Shown: positions 34,551 through 49,828, counted from the first letter of the stretch. The stretch: DNA of 64,000 bases from Lumbricus terrestris (GCA_949752735.1 OX457037.1:64539449-64603448), one strand, 5' to 3'. Numbers and translations: made by a program. Notes: generated by a model not told the origin, from the sequence alone.

Positions 34551-36633
34551 ATCTATTTATTTTCTGTCTCCGTCTCTCACTCGGTTTCTTTGTATATCTG
34601 TCTTTCCACAAACGACCGCTACCATAACCGATGTGTTATGAACCTCGATCACGTAATATTGAAGGCTGAAGTTACTCTCTCACTTTTTCCACGAAATCAT
34701 GTTAAAGATTCGTGCTATAATTGTATAGGTCTAATGGCACCACTTTCAGATGATGGTTATGAGCTGGCGAGACTGCGCTGCAGTGTGATATTATGGTCTA
34801 AAGAGCTCTGTCCACCTTTACTGGATCGGTGAATACTCAGAAATTCTAGAAACTCTATTTCCCTAAATGCATAATGTTGACAAATGCATCAAACTTTTTG
34901 GCCAGTGCTGTGCTTTCTGAGTGAGTGTTTGACTGAAACGGCTCTATTTCACTAACTAGATTCTAATTTTTCTGGTTGTGAACTGTGGATCGAGTCGAGA
35001 ATTAGTCAGTGTTTAAAGCTTTCGTGCACAGTATTAGTAGATGCGACAAGAAAACCACAGTGCAGATGATTTAGCTGTTGGCAATCAGTTTGCTTAATGA
35101 ATTCCAAGATGGCTGCTGATTGAAAATGATTATTAGTGTAGGCACAGATTTATGTTTTTTTTATTGTTTTGTTTTTCTATAACTCGTTCAGAGTTGTGGT
35201 TCATCTACTTCGTTTACGTGATGATTAATTTTGCTGACTATTATTTTCAATGTGTTTGTTATTGCCTTTCTGGTTAAAGTATTACTTGAGATGATATTAG
35301 GATTCACAAGTGAGTTGCTATGAAGACTGTAAATGCTCCATTAAACAATTTTCCTGTAATTATTATGTTTTTCTGCCTTCCATGTTTAGACCTAGACCTA
35401 CACGATGACAAAATTAATGCGTTGTATTAGGATTTAGCCGAACAGTCAACTTTCAACCTCTTTATTAACAAAATTGATATGATCTGCTTTTAATTTCAAC
35501 CCTAAATAGTCCGTTGGAGCATCATTATTGATTTTTGAGTGGCATAGGTCTAGGCTGTGTGTAAATCAACAAAACTCAAATCATGGTCACAGGACAGGAA
35601 GTCCAATCTAATAGAATTTTAACATTTGTAATGCGTTTCTCGCAGCTGAGTTATTCAAGGAGCTTATGGACTGCGCACATGAATCGGTCATAGTGATCTC
35701 CTGGTTGGCTGTTTGTCAAAAACAACCATATTTAAACGGTGTAGCAAAGTAGCAACCCAAAGTAGGCCTATTCGAAATAAACTGACACAAATTATGGTCT
35801 ATTACGATGTAACTCAAAAGGTTATGGCTATAAATAATAATGTGAATTTCGAACTTTGACTTGCATTCCTAGACCTATTAACCTACTCTTAGGCTTATAG
35901 ACCTACTAGTATAATTATCAGTCTAACTATTACTAGACATCTTACTGTTGTTTTAGTAGTAGATAGTTCGTTGTCTAAGTTGTCGATGCATTACTAGACC
36001 TAGGCCTATACATCCTACCTCACAGATAGCAGTTGACAAGTTGAAGTTCTATTCGCTGTAAAATGTTTTTATTGATGCGAATATTATGTTACAATAATCA
36101 TATAGTATTATTTTTAATAGCCGTGTGAATGTAGCCTGTGTATGTATGTGTGTGTGTGTGGGGGGGTAGGATGACAGTTTCCGGTAATTGACTTGCAAGA
36201 TAACTCCTAGCAAATCCTAGGGTGATGGGAAATTCTAAGGCAGTAGTATGTTGTTCGAATTCTACATTCAATATTATTTCGATGGGTCATATTTTCAACC
36301 TCTTAACTCACCATTAATTACATAGAAAATCGACTGCAATATAATATGTGGCCACTTACATTTGAACAGCTCATCGGAAGAACCACTAAAGTCCACCATA
36401 AGGTTGCTGAGATATTCACCAAACAAACTGTGAAACTCTAGACGTACCTCACTTGTGAAAATATTTTAATGAAATTTTTGGCACTCAGAAGTAGGCTATG
36501 CGTTAAGTATCAATAACATTCGTTTCAGATTTTTTATTTTACAGGAAGGTGGCGCCACTGTTTTTTTATATGATCCCTATTATGTTCTCCTCTTGGTGTA
36601 ACTGCGGACTGGCCTGGGTAGACTATCTGTGGG

Positions 36634-38111
36634 CAAGGGCGTAACTTTCCTCCAGAAAGTGGTGGTGACCATTTGTCTGCTCACTAAATTTTCCTTCCCC
36701 TCTCTCTCCTCGCCTTCCGCTATGATGAGCTTCCCTCCCCCAAATTCAATTTAGTACACCTTGTCCGCCACCTTCAGTCACGCCCAAAGTCGCACTTAAC
36801 AGTGGGCTACAAGCCGCTACAGTAATGTTAAAACCTTGCTGTTGTGAATTTTATAATAGTTATGAACTTTTACAGAAACTCTGTTTCTTAATGTCAAATC
36901 CAGACTACAACAAAATGAATTACACGTTGTCCACTTATAAAACCAAACTTAAAGAAAGGTCAGGGCCGTAGAGTCTAAATCTGCTTGGAAGTTAGTGTGG
37001 GACAGGCAAACTTACCCCCCCCCCCCAGGTGGAGGCGATTATGCTTCCGTTAAGAAGTCGTCTATAGGGCCTATGTAGGGTATACTGAGGTCGATTACTA
37101 CAGTATAGGACCTGAGTAGGCTAGTGACAACAATTTTCCTCTTCGGTCGGGATATCCTGAACCTGTCTCAAACCAAGATAAAGGAGAAGGGTTCCGCGGT
37201 GGGCTTGCAACCAACCCGGGTAAATAGAAAATACGCATCAGGCACTGCAGTATGAGCAAAGGGCTGTGCGGATCTGATACGTGGCCCATGACGGTAGCAA
37301 ACAGGAAAAGACTGGATGCAGCACACCATAAGTGGCTGAGGTGGGGATTCTATGTGTATCATGGCTGGATAAGAAAACAAACAAAATCATAAGAGATACG
37401 ACGGGACAAGAGGATATGGAAAATATCATTAGAAAAAGAAGATGGAGGTTTATGAGATATATTGTTCACATGGCCGAGGGCCGAAGAGCCAAACTGGTGA
37501 TGTTATGGTTTGCTGGAATAAGAAGGATGAGAGGAAGACCACGAACGAACTGTCAGGACACCATCAAAGGTGATTTAAGATGTCTGGGGATGTCATGGGA
37601 GGAGGCTGAAGAAATGGCGATGAACAGGGAGGAGTGGAGGAAGTGCGTTGTCCGACACGCAGACATGCACCGGAAGGACTAAGTAACTAAGTAAGCACTG
37701 CTGCGTATAGATTCAGACTGCAAGAAGCAACAATAGGCCTACTAATAGGCTAATACCAGTAGTGCTAAAGATGTGACAATTACCAATCGCCAATATCCAA
37801 AGCAATCGAATGATAAACAGGAAAATTCAGTCAAATAGTACACAATTATATTGTTATACAGTCCTATCAAGTAGACCTATTCACTTTGATGCGATGTTTT
37901 TTTCTCTATTCTCCATCCTCCCCATTTCTCTATCTATTTCGTCCTCTGCCTCTTGATTTTGAGAATGAATGGCCTAAGCGGAAGACAACCAAAAGCTTTC
38001 ATGCTAAAAAAATATTATTTGCAAGACCAAAAAGTGGTGGTGAATTTCAACACCACTTTTAAAAGTGGTGGTGACTGGACACCACCGTCACAATAGAAAG
38101 TTACGCCTATG
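36634..38111. mobile_element. hAT-like element with CAAGGGCGTAAC end (second copy)
   Basis: Offset copy of 23356-24833, with the same TCTGTGGG duplications and the same non-LTR fragment at about 37298-37693. Confidence 0.87.
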
Positions 38112-38444
38112 TCTGTGGGGAAAACACACTTAACAATACACATTCTGTAGCATGGGGTGTCAACCACAGGACGCAGTAAACTCAAAATGTCCAAAAAGTA
38201 GACTGTAGCCTTGTTGTTTTTCTAATGAAGTCCTCATTTGGTTTTTAAGTTAGGCATTGACTGCCGTATGTTTAAATTATAAGCCGCTAATCAGTCTGGG
38301 TTAATGCAAATTACCATTGAAGTATTATTACTTTCTGTGTTGGTGACTGTAAAAATGCGTATGCATGTATGATGTAGGTGCGTATATTATAAGCAAGCAT
38401 GTATTTTGTTTGATATTCCAGGTAAAAAATATATGCTTGTATGT

Positions 38445-40402
38445 TAGGGTGTGTCTAAAAAATTAAATTTTCGATGTTAATAACGACCAATATATTTTTG
38501 TGTTCCACCGTCAGAAATATAGTTACCTGCCAAATTAGATGAAAATCCGAATAGATTTAGGACTTGCTCAAAGCACTGGAAGAATAGCCACTTAGGCGAC
38601 ATTGTGACACATTGTAATTTTCACAGATCCAATCAAATTTGAACACATAAACATCAGATATAAGGCAAAATCCAAAGAAGTACTGTAAGTTGTCATAGTT
38701 TATTCCTCTTAAGACATTTGAAAAATCTGGTTTTACTTGACCATTGCAGAACAAATTATTTCTCCCCCTTATTTCTGACCAGGACTTTTACGCTTCAATA
38801 AAGTCACTCTGCCAGATCATTCGTCACTCTTAGGTGGGGTCAGATATGATGACTCAAGTATGGATTCCTCTTTGGGCTTCATTGTTTCAGGTACATACAG
38901 ATGAAATAGCACTTCACGTGAGACTAAGTTGCTGTCACAGAAAGTGACACTTCAAGTAAATGATTCCATACCTTTTCAGAGTTGGATGGTCGAGATTATA
39001 CTCTTTGTGCTCTGACGTTGCTTAATGGAAAATTGATAACTGAAAAGCCACAACTCGATCTTGTAAATCATCCAACGCCCTCGGTGAAATGCACCTGGTT
39101 ACCTGAACTTTATTCCCTTGGTGGAATTCATCTTTGGAAAGCGACTATTAGATCTAATAGCTCTTGACTATAGACTTCCAATACTGGAGTCCCTGCAGAA
39201 TCATGCAGTGAAACACTTTTCCAGAGCAATTTCAGATACATGGTATCGATGGCAAGGTTCAAGAGGTCCTTTCCTAATTTCGCTTCCAGATTCATCCATA
39301 TGCCGCCCTTGCAACTCGTTTTACTCCACACTGTGTCAAAACACATGGCCAGGACTTTGTCTTCCAATCTCCAGCTTCAGATCTCAGCCAACAAGAATCT
39401 GGCATGACAGTAGCTGTCACTGATTGGAGTAAGACGATGGCCAATAGTTTGGTAACATCGTTTTGAAATAATATACCATTATCGTCCTGTCTCTGTAACA
39501 TCTGGCATAATCTTGTCATTTAAGTGAAGAGTAAGGGGAAACTGTGGCTCAGAAGAATCTCTGCTGCCAGGGCTGCAAGATCATATCTCCCAAATAGAAA
39601 AGTACAATTGGTACTCTCTCTTATAGGTTGTCATCCAGACTCTGATTCCTTGGTGTAGGCGTAAATTGAGTAGTACCATGCATCAGTGGCGTAGCCAAGA
39701 ATTTCTGATGGGGGGTTGGGGATTTTTATGGCCTGACCGGATGCCCTTTCTGACACCAAACCAACAGTGTTACAGTAAATAACAAGGGAATAAAGTAACA
39801 AAGAGAATAAAGTAAGAAAAACAATTGTTACTGTAAACAATTGTTTTTTTCTTATTTAAGTGAATAAATAGCATTTTTTAAAAACTTCTTAAGCCAATGG
39901 GGGGGGGTTAACCCCCGAAACCCCCTTGGCTTCGCCACTGCCTTGCATGGGAACCTCTCCTTTGTGAAGACAGCTTCGCATAGCCGAAGTGATATCAGTA
40001 CTGCCTATCAACTAAATCTCAGCTTTTTGTAATAAATTTTGCATTACGCCTGCCATATGACACAAGAATGAAAAGCACCACTTCCCGCCATTTGCAACAC
40101 ATGACCAATGACAAAAATAACATGATTTCAGCTACGACATGATCGTGAATGTTTATTTGTTGGGAACTAGTCACTGAGAAGGGTTCTATAGCATGCAGCT
40201 CGCATGTATTGAAATAGTAGATTGTAATGCTTGCAATGCAACCGAGTTCCTAACTTGAGTCCTCTTGAGCAAGTCCTAAATGTTCAGTTATCGAGATATA
40301 ATTTCAGATACTCAGTTTACACATGATTTGGCACAATAATTTCATTTGGTCGTTAAAAAATCTTTTATTTGAAAATTTCACATGTACCTTAAAAACACCC
40401 TA
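38445..40402 (-). mobile_element. TAGGGTG-family transposon copy B (second copy)
   Basis: Offset copy of 25167-27124 with the same flanking TTGTATGT and the nested MITE at 39684-39940. Confidence 0.85.
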
Positions 40403-43400
40403 TTGTATGTTTTGTTTTGATGCATGTATATTATTTGTATATGTATTTGTGCTTGGATGTAGGCCTACATGTTTCTATAAGGGCTGTACCGAACAGGTGA
40501 CAATCACTATTCGGCTTAATACGAATAATTGGACCAACTAGTTATTTATGTATGTGTGCATGCACCTGTGTATTTACATTTTTATGGGTATATAAATTAG
40601 ATGTGTGGATATCTGTATGTATATATGCATGTACAAATGTGGATATGTGTGTTCACATATATGCATAATATACATAATATGTACATATGCATCCATATAA
40701 TTATGTAGGCCTAGTCTATGTTCGTATTTATGAACTGTGATATTGAGTTTATATTTTAATTCTTAAAAATTCTGCTGCAGGTAATGAATTTCTGGCTGTT
40801 GACGAATTCAGTCAAAATTTTCCGTTCAAGGTCTCCTTATATATACATATACATATATATATATATACATATATATTATTGGCCTACATACAGACCTAGC
40901 AGTCATGCGGAACAATGCAACTCGTATAAAATATGGGGTGTAATGTTTACCGTATGCTTATTATCTTATACGATATTCTTCTTCTTCTTCTTCTTCTTCT
41001 TCATGATCCGTGGGCTAAAAGCCCGTAGGTGTCCACTGCGCATTTGACTACTTTCTTCCACAATTCCCTGTCTTGTGCCCGGTGTGTCAGTGCCTCCCGC
41101 ACCACTCTTCTATGTCTTGCCTTGCAACCATTATCTGCTTGGTCTTCCCCTTATACTATTATACATGTATATTGTATAGGCCCTAAATATAATTTATATA
41201 TAGGGCCTATATATATATTATATAGGTCTATAATTTATTATTTCAAGCTGAATGGGCGAATGGCTGATAAAGTATGTGGAGATTCGTCTTGCATGGGTTC
41301 TTTCATGGGGCGTCAAGAAGTAAGAAATTTTTTATTAAGTGCAATCCACGAAAGATTTCTATGAAGTTCTGAAAGTGAATCCAGTTGATGACAAAAATAA
41401 AATTATATGATATACTAAAAGAAAGGTCAACAGATTATCAGTAACGTAAAATTGTCAATTTACTGCCACAATTTCCACGATTTGTACTAAAAGACTAAAA
41501 AAGAAGGTCATCAGAAACAAGAGACATGGCAAGACAAGAGTAAAAAAACATGCACTGATCAGCGCCACGCGGGCTGGACGTCAGCCAGATGGCGGTTAAT
41601 CCCTCCCCACCCCCCGCAGACACCTGGGCTCCCCCAACCCCAAAGTAGGGACTGGGGTCAAACACTGGTTGATGACTTTGCGCTGGACATATACTTTAAA
41701 ATGCGTTGCTCAACTCCCCCGGGGAACTGAAACGTGAAGAATGATACATGAGGCAAATCTGCATCAGATTTATACTAAAGGCCTAGAGCTGCAACGCTGA
41801 TAATAATAATTATTGGCCTGAAAAGGACCGTGTTGAGGATAATATATAATAGGGTTATTAGGACATATTCCTTACAGCGCAAGATAATGAAACAGAAACA
41901 GAGTCGTCTGAACAGTCTTGCCCATTAATCACAGCAGACATGCACTGTGCCGGGGCCTACGAACTTTGTATAGCGACCTATGAAAGTTTAAAAAATAGGT
42001 TGTTGCAAAAAAAACATCATTGTCTTAAAAATATGTTGGAATAAAATACAAGGCTAATAACCTTGCATTTTGAACTGTCACAGTCTAACTGTCTAAGTTG
42101 AGCTGTGTTACATTATGCTAATTTTCCCGCTCTTAACATTAGCACAATCACATAAAACATCCTTACATGTCATTTCTCGCTTTTAACGGCTCATTAATCG
42201 TGATTATAAAATGAGTTCATGTGCGTGACTTGACGTCAAAAATAATGTGAATATGTTTAGCTGTAAAGCCAAGTTGGCCGTTGGCGTCAACGAATGCGAG
42301 ATTGCCTTTTATATGGTCTACGACGACCTTAAAATGGCCCTGAACAGAGGACATGCTTATTATTGTCAATTGTCATGAAACAGGTGCTATAGCCTATACA
42401 CACTTCGTTCATTATCTGATTGTTTAGTAGGCCTACGTGTTAAGTTTTTCACATTTAATCGTCAATTAGATAACTTCGTTGACGAGGACCAATACAGACC
42501 TGTTTGCGTCTGTTTACTGGTTTTAGTGATACAATGATTGTATCTATCAGACTGTCGATGTGATGATTAGACGACGAGGCAGACGACTGCCTTTTTTCTG
42601 TATGAGAAAGACAACAGCGATGTTATCTTTGCTAGAAGGATTTACTCGAGTATATAAGCAATCCAAAAGACCAGGGCCGTGTTTAACATAGGTCCATTCG
42701 GTGCGGTGCACCGAATGCCCTGAGGTCTGAGCCGAGAGTTTTGTTCCTATTATTATTGGCCAAATGCCTTATGCGAGTGCAGCGAGTCTCAGTGTTACTT
42801 AGGTCTAAACCTTTTGTAAATTCAGTAAGTGTAAGAAAGCATTAATTTAATTGAAACGGTAGCTTTCATAAAAGCCCTATAAAATGATATAAATTTCTTT
42901 ATGATAGCCTATATACTTATTTACACGCGCCCGTAGCTTTTGGAAACCAACGGCGGCTCGAACGACACTATGCCTCTGCGGTAACACTTTGCACCGACAC
43001 TCGAGGAACATTAAACACGACCCTGCAAAAGACGGACTGATGACTGGGTGAGTGTTATGTTAGTCTACGCTGCAGATGACCTATTATTATAGTCCTATGT
43101 GCGGTCAACCGATCACATACTAAAGGTGACCGTTCACTGGTCCGATACTTTCGTATTAAATAATCATTTCAAGTAAGCTTATAGCCATGCTGTTCGATGT
43201 CGTGGCTGCCTGTTCGTCTAACTATAGTGATCTATTTAATGCATATTATGAATATCGGTCTCGCTCAGGACTCGGACGCTGCTCGATCTTTGGGAGTGCT
43301 AGTCCCAAGCTAGGAAAAAGGAGGTGGGCGACACTGATCATCATTGATACGACACGGCATAGTTAAACAGCAACAGGCGGTTTCACTCGTTGACCTTAAA

Positions 43401-43561
43401 TGACGAGGCGTCTATCCAAATGGGCAGCAGTCGGGATTATATTCTTACCCGTTTAATTGAATGAAAAAGGTCAAGGTAGAGGACATTGTTATATAGGTCA
43501 CCATATAAAGCCTTTAGACTTATGCCTACATTTTAAACTTAAACTTCCGTTGGCTGTACGG

Positions 43562-45809
43562 TAGGGTGGTCCAAAAAAATAAAATTCAAGCTAGATACCA
43601 AGGCGCCCTCTCATTTTGTTAGACCTGTCAATAGTATTATTGAGACCAAATTTCAGCTTCCCAGTCCAACTGGAAGGCGGTGCTCAACGACATCGAAATA
43701 TTACCATGTAGTTGTAATAGCAAGAAATCTTGATGCCTTTTAGCTTGATCAAAACCTCAACCCCTGTCATGTAGATGAACTCGAAATAGATTCTGTTGCA
43801 CTATCATACTTATTACAGTCAGTGGTAGCTACTTGACAGCTGTTTAGCCATCAAGTGACGAGTGCATTTTGATAGCAATAACACTCATGATGATCTGATC
43901 ATGAAGCATTGAGATTGTTGATCACAATACTGCAGCGCTTATGTGCGATCCTTTTGTCCTGCCATTTTCACGGAAAACCGTTCATATGGAGTGCTTAAGA
44001 AGCCAAGATGGAGCATGCTGAAGCTGTAAGATCTGAATTTGTACCAAATTAACCACTTGCAGTACACTGGAAATGTTGACCGCCTGTGAGTGCTAGTTTC
44101 AGGTGATGGTGTCGCTAAACTCTTTGGTATGCCCAAATGTCCCTCTATGACAGGATATAATTTAAATCCAAGGTCATTCATCATCTTCTGAAGTTATTGA
44201 GACTAGCTGATAATAGCTAAGACTTGATCTTTGACACAACCCCGGACGTTTTAGTGGAGTGCCCGTTTTTCGGGAAAACAGGATATGTAAAATGTTCCTG
44301 TGGTTGGCCTGCTGTCGTCATTGTGATGGAGTTGATTTGAGCCAAAATCTTCATCTTGTGTTGTTGTCCATCTAATCCAAAATAGAATCCAATCTTAAAG
44401 AGACTTAAAGCTGTGTGGGATGGTGTGACACGTGACAACATCCGAGTACTGGAAGTCGTATCCGCTACTGAAGCCTCCCATGAGAGAGCGATCAGTTTCA
44501 TCAAGTAGACTGCCGAAATTAAAGTCAATTTCAGAGACGACTACCAAGAAGTCATTGAGGTGTCAATGGTTGTCCTTGGAAGTCAGCCCTCAATAAGGAA
44601 CTGGAGAGCCCAATTTACCATGCACGTTGAATGGGCAGGTTACTGCATGCCATAAAAATAATTGTACGATTTAGCAATCAATGTGAACTATTCAATCTAA
44701 GGGAAAAGAAAAACTCAGATTCATCCTTTTGTGTGAATGGGTGCCCTTCTTCACTCAAAGGCATCCTCCTGCTGCTGAAACTCTAGGACAAGATCTGTCA
44801 ATTTTGGTTGATCTTGGACTTTTGATTCGGGTGACTATTATTTGTAGGAGATCAGCATTGCTGCCATGAATGTTCTAGAAAATTATCAATACTTAGTGCC
44901 TTTCAGATGAGGCTGAATGTCTGACACTGTTATGCTGCCATCTGCCTGATATGGTACAGATAAGGTGAAGATTTTTTACGGAAGTACAGATAAGGTGAAG
45001 ATTTTTTACGGAATGACTGCAAATCCTAGTGAAAGGATGTTGACGGTAGTGCTGCGATGCAGAAGGAGGGGATTGCCTGGGCGAGTTTGCAACCCAGTGA
45101 ACACTGACACTACTGCCACACCTGAAATTTGGTGATTCCTTTTTATACTTACACCAGTGCAATAGCCTGACGATGATGATTATCAGCAGGGTAGAGGCTG
45201 AAGTCAGCAATTGAGAGTGGCAAACGACATGGGAGAGAAGTGTGAAATTGTTCAAGGAATTAAACTGACTCATCACTGATGAAGAAGAAAGCCTATTTTC
45301 TCCAAGTGGTTGAGGCAAATAGAAAAGCTGTCCCCACTCAATCAACAAAGAAATATGCTGTTGACACTGTGCTTGAAAAGCCTTCTACAGTGTAGACGTT
45401 ATCGTATGTTTGGAGTCATAAAATGAGAACAATAGACATTCGTGGATTTAACGATGTTTTTGACATTTTTTTACATTTTCCATATTTAAGACCTACTGAA
45501 ATTTTATATTTCGAGCTCACCAATTGTTTAAGTGTCACACATATTGTCATGTTACAGCAATGTATGATCTATCTTGAAATAAAGCACAATTGTATTGGAA
45601 TATATTATGTTCAACACATTTATTTCTACAATTAACGTCTTTTCATTGGCCCATGCAAAGTAAGACAGTCGTTGAGCACCGCCTTCCAGTTGGAATAGGA
45701 AGCTGAAATTTTGTCTCAATAATACTATTGATGAGTCTAACAAACTGGGAGGGCGCCCTGGTTTTTAGCTTGAACTTTATTTTTTACCATGTATCTGTGG
45801 ACCACACTA
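43562..45809. mobile_element. TAGGGTG-family transposon copy C (second copy)
   Basis: Offset copy of 30284-32531 with the same flanking CTGTACGG. Confidence 0.85.
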
Positions 45810-47044
45810 CTGTACGGTGCAGTAGTCCTATGTGTTGGCAGTTTTTTATGAGTCGGTTGAGTGGTTAAGCGATGATGAAAGCAGCATCTTCTGTTGGAGC
45901 ATTTAATTTCATCGAGATGAGTAGGCCTACTGTAACAGTATGGCCGCCTTAATCACATTTTAATGTTGCGTGAACACACATTTGCTTACCGTTATAACGT
46001 TTGTCTAGCACAGAGACTTCAACTAGATCCATTAAATTATGTTGGCCTTTATAACGGTTATTTACCACTTCAGGGGAACAGTCAAACTAGGAACAAGGTT
46101 ACAATCATGTATTTAAGGCCGTAGCTAGTGGGGTGTTTGGGTGTTTGAACACCCTATGAAATAATGTAAAAGCGAAATACGATGTAAGAACTTATAAGGT
46201 GATTTAATTTTGAGACTCTTATTTATATGTGACATTTTACGATAGACTAGATCATGATGGATCATGATGATGTACTAGATCTATCAATCTGATTTATTTA
46301 GCGCCTTTCAAAGTCGCCATGTAAACTATTCGGAGGCATTCCCAACCCTGGCTCTACCAAAGAGGAAAGTCTTGAGTATATAGTTTATGAAAGGAGTTAT
46401 AGTTGCTAGAGGAAAATTAACACAGGCAATGTTCATTAAGGCCATGCTAAGCAACCAACTGATAAAGTCTATTAACCATCACATAATTATTATTATACAC
46501 TGCAAGGCATTCTAAATTTCTGCATAGAGTGAGTGAAGGAGTTGGAGAGGGAGTAACATAGATCTCAAATTGTTCAATGCAAACTGGAGATGTGGCTTAC
46601 CAAGGGAATGGAGAGATGAAAGAACATCAATAGACCCAAAAATTTGCAGGAAGAAAAACTTACCATATAGTTGGTATGTAGACCCAAAACCCACTGACGA
46701 AAATACAAAAAATTTCCAATAAATCCGTGATTTTCTTGAGCCACCATCTTGCTTGGGCCTGTGTTGTTCAAAATCTGCAATAATGACATAGATGTCAAAT
46801 TCCATCGCATATTTCTGGGCATGCAGATGCCACAAGACTCTCAGTCGGCGATGTATATGTAGAGAAAGCGGAGGAACTGCAAGATGACCTAAGCAGAGTG
46901 CTCAAATGATCCACAAGATTGTGCGATTTCTTTTTAAAAAATTTGACTTAAAAGCGCTCTGTGATGCATTTGAGGAAGAGCTTTGGAATGAAATTGTAGT
47001 AGACCTACTAACTGTACTACCGTGTGTAGCGTAGGCTACGTAGG

Positions 47045-47552
47045 CCTATTGATTCGGTTGCTTTCTCGACTTGCTCAAGGTCGAGTAAACATCCACCGAA
47101 ACAAACTCCTGGCCACGGCCTTGCGTGTATTTGTATTTTACGAGAAAAATGTTAGGCCTACCCTTAGGCTATATCAAGAGTTGGTTTCAACTGGATGTTG
47201 ACGAAAGCTATAAATACATTTACATTGTGTGCCATTAAGGATGACGGCGGAAAGTCTTAAGCAGCCATAAAAGCCAAGACTCATTCAAACTCCTACGCAA
47301 AGACCGTGTGAACCTGATTTTTTACAAGGGTAAACGATTAGCCAGTCATTCACTAAGCCACAAAGAGTATGTCCTTCGGATGTAGGTCTATACCAAACTG
47401 GTTCCGCTCGTAAAACTGCATGCTCATGAATTATACAACGGCGCCTTTTAGAGCCTCAAAAGAATAAAATCTTCTCAAGTTCTTAACACACTTTCCAAAG
47501 CAAACCTACTGAACAGGAAGAACAGTTTCAAGCATAAAGAAGTAGCCTAAGC
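47045..47552. other. Intergenic sequence beyond the duplication
   Basis: First unique sequence of the right contig. A GGCCGTGG-type MITE end (CTCCTGGCCACGGCCTTG) lies at about 47106-47123. No gene is seen. Confidence 0.5.
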
Positions 47553-47560
47553 ATATCTAT

Positions 47561-49828
47561 TAGGGTGGTCGCATCTGTAATGGCAAATTTTCAACTTCAT
47601 TTTTGTTCTTTCCCCAACCCCCCATTTGGTGCCACTTGGTAAAAGACTGATGCAGCCCAAAAATTATCCCGATAGAAAAATATTTAGGACTAGCACAACG
47701 TGTTTGAAGTTTTGGATTTTACGAAATTTCATCGTCTTTTTGAGTATAATGCTAATTTAGCTACATTTTTGGACCTATGACTAGTTTAAAAAGAAATGCA
47801 ACATTCTTTTACTCAAGCACGACTGACAAGTATGTCTGACTTCTACAATGATGATAATGGTTTGTTATATATTTTTATGAACAATTGACCATCACAATAG
47901 TATTTGACTCGTGAGTCCCTGAGATCGATGACCATAAACCTTTACTATAAATCTACTTTAAATTTCTGTTAGCTGCCATTGGCACTTTGCTGTTGAGTTG
48001 CTTGACTCGGGTTCTGCTAAAAATAAAGATAGCCCCTCCCTCTTCTGGCTTGGCCGACCAGAAGTGATCCAGCACTTAGGACATTAGTGTTAAGCTACCG
48101 AACTCACTGCTGTAAAACCGATCTGCGTGTCGTGCTATAGTGGGCCGTATTTCGTATAACATGTACTTGTAATCATTCTGCGGTGTATCAGATTGGGTGA
48201 TTAAATGAAGATTATTCTAGTAGAAAGTCAACACATTGCCATGTTCTTTTGATAGTCCTGATTTCTATCTACAGGGATTCTTTGTTACACTAAAGGCTCT
48301 TTATTACATGCTTAACTTTAACACAAATTCTGATATAATACGGACAAGGACCTCAATAATAGTTGAACTAGAGAAAACTACTGATGACACATGTATTTTC
48401 GTTTATTGTGGTAATCAGAGCAGAATGACACAGCGCATCACAGATAAGATTTATCAAGAGTTGCTGTAAAGAAATGAATTAAAATAGATGTTGAAATTAT
48501 TGAGATCATACTTTTAATGAATCAAAGAAATTACTTATTACCACATAGGAGTCAAAAAGCAGCTTTTAAACAACTTCCAAAGAGAGCATCATAATTGAGT
48601 GCCTGATGAAGACTACTCACATTGTTGTCTATTTCATAATATAGAAGTTATCCAATTAAAAGTATAAGCTTACTTTTAGAGCTGAAAGCATGAACACAGA
48701 GTCAAACAATTGACACAGAAAGTGCTGTCAAGAGTGGACTCAAATTACACTGCCTTTATTAGCTATTGTAAATTAACTACCTATTATAAATTAGCATGAA
48801 AGGCGATGGTGTCAAACACGTAAGCTATATGCGACTCAAAATCTCTACATCATGCTCAGCAATGGATCCAGCTGAAATTACAGTGGCCGCATGGACATCT
48901 CAGACGACCAACCAATTCAAGGGTATAAGTATAGCACTCTCAAGACAACACCCATTGGTACACCCTTGGAGGCAGATGAGCACCTTCCTTGGGCAACATG
49001 CCAGAGATTTCACTTTGAGTGAAGTGAATCGTTGAAACTACAACATAGCTCAAACCCATGCAAAGACCAAATGCAATTTGAATTGTGAGACAGTGTAATA
49101 ATGCCTCAGCTCGAAAACATTTTAGCCTAAATTTGAGATAAAAATTCGCATCTAAAAATAATGGATTTCTACTTTTTAATATTACTCCAGTTCCTTGTAC
49201 CCAGTAACCCCATGAACAATGACGGTAGAAAAAGAAATATTTCTCGGAAATCAGACCTCATTACGAATTTTGGTGATTTTGCAGAATAAATTAATTATAT
49301 AGGACACAGATGAAACCGCACAATATTTTTATTTTTCCCCAATATAATTTATACTATTACTGTTCCCTTACTGTAGCAGTCTAAGAACAATACGCTATTA
49401 TAATCAATCAAGACAAGGTAAAACAGGTACTATTTGTAAAGAAATAAGATTATGATAGATATTATCTATGATGCGGTGTGTTATACAGGTTTTCTAGCCT
49501 TAGAGGAATTTTTCTTGAAGTGGCGCTATATAAATTGATGATCATGATTACGATGACAGTAGCATCATCATGTTTAAGTGTGGAGTAACTACAGGTAGTT
49601 GAATTGATTCCTGGTTAGAAGATTCCTGGTTGACTACAGCCATATATAGCTACTTTTGAGCATTAGAAGTCTTGCTATTATAAGGGTAAAACTTTGATGG
49701 CGTTGTGCTAGTCCTAAATATTAATATTTTGTCTTACAACTTTTTGTGTGATGTTTCTGGGGAGAATGGAACCAAACGGCGCCTTGGGGAAAAGTCAATT
49801 CCCACTTTCATTTTTAACGACCACCCTA
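47561..49828. mobile_element. TAGGGTG-family DNA transposon, copy D (2268 bp)
   Basis: Perfect 8-bp duplications ATATCTAT flank it (47553-47560 and 49829-49836). The left end TAGGGTGGTCGCATC and right end ACGACCACCCTA are inverted, and the inner box TTTAGGACTAGCACAAC (47682) is inverted at about 49698. It is closest to copy A in its ends. The interior has no recognisable transposase. An L2-like tail is inserted at about 49509-49545. Confidence 0.86.

Larger units (their letters stand above)
33967..47044. repeat. Second copy of the 13,078-bp identical duplication
   Basis: It starts directly after the gap with the base equivalent to 20689 and runs to 47044, after which sequence continues into GCCTATTGATTCGG, unknown from the first copy. 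Its features are the offset copies of those at 20689-33766. Confidence 0.95.

Noticed and set aside
20689..47044. Recent segmental tandem duplication
   Set aside because: Both copies touch the 200-N gap and unstable repeats have equal lengths. An unmerged contig overlap explains this more simply.
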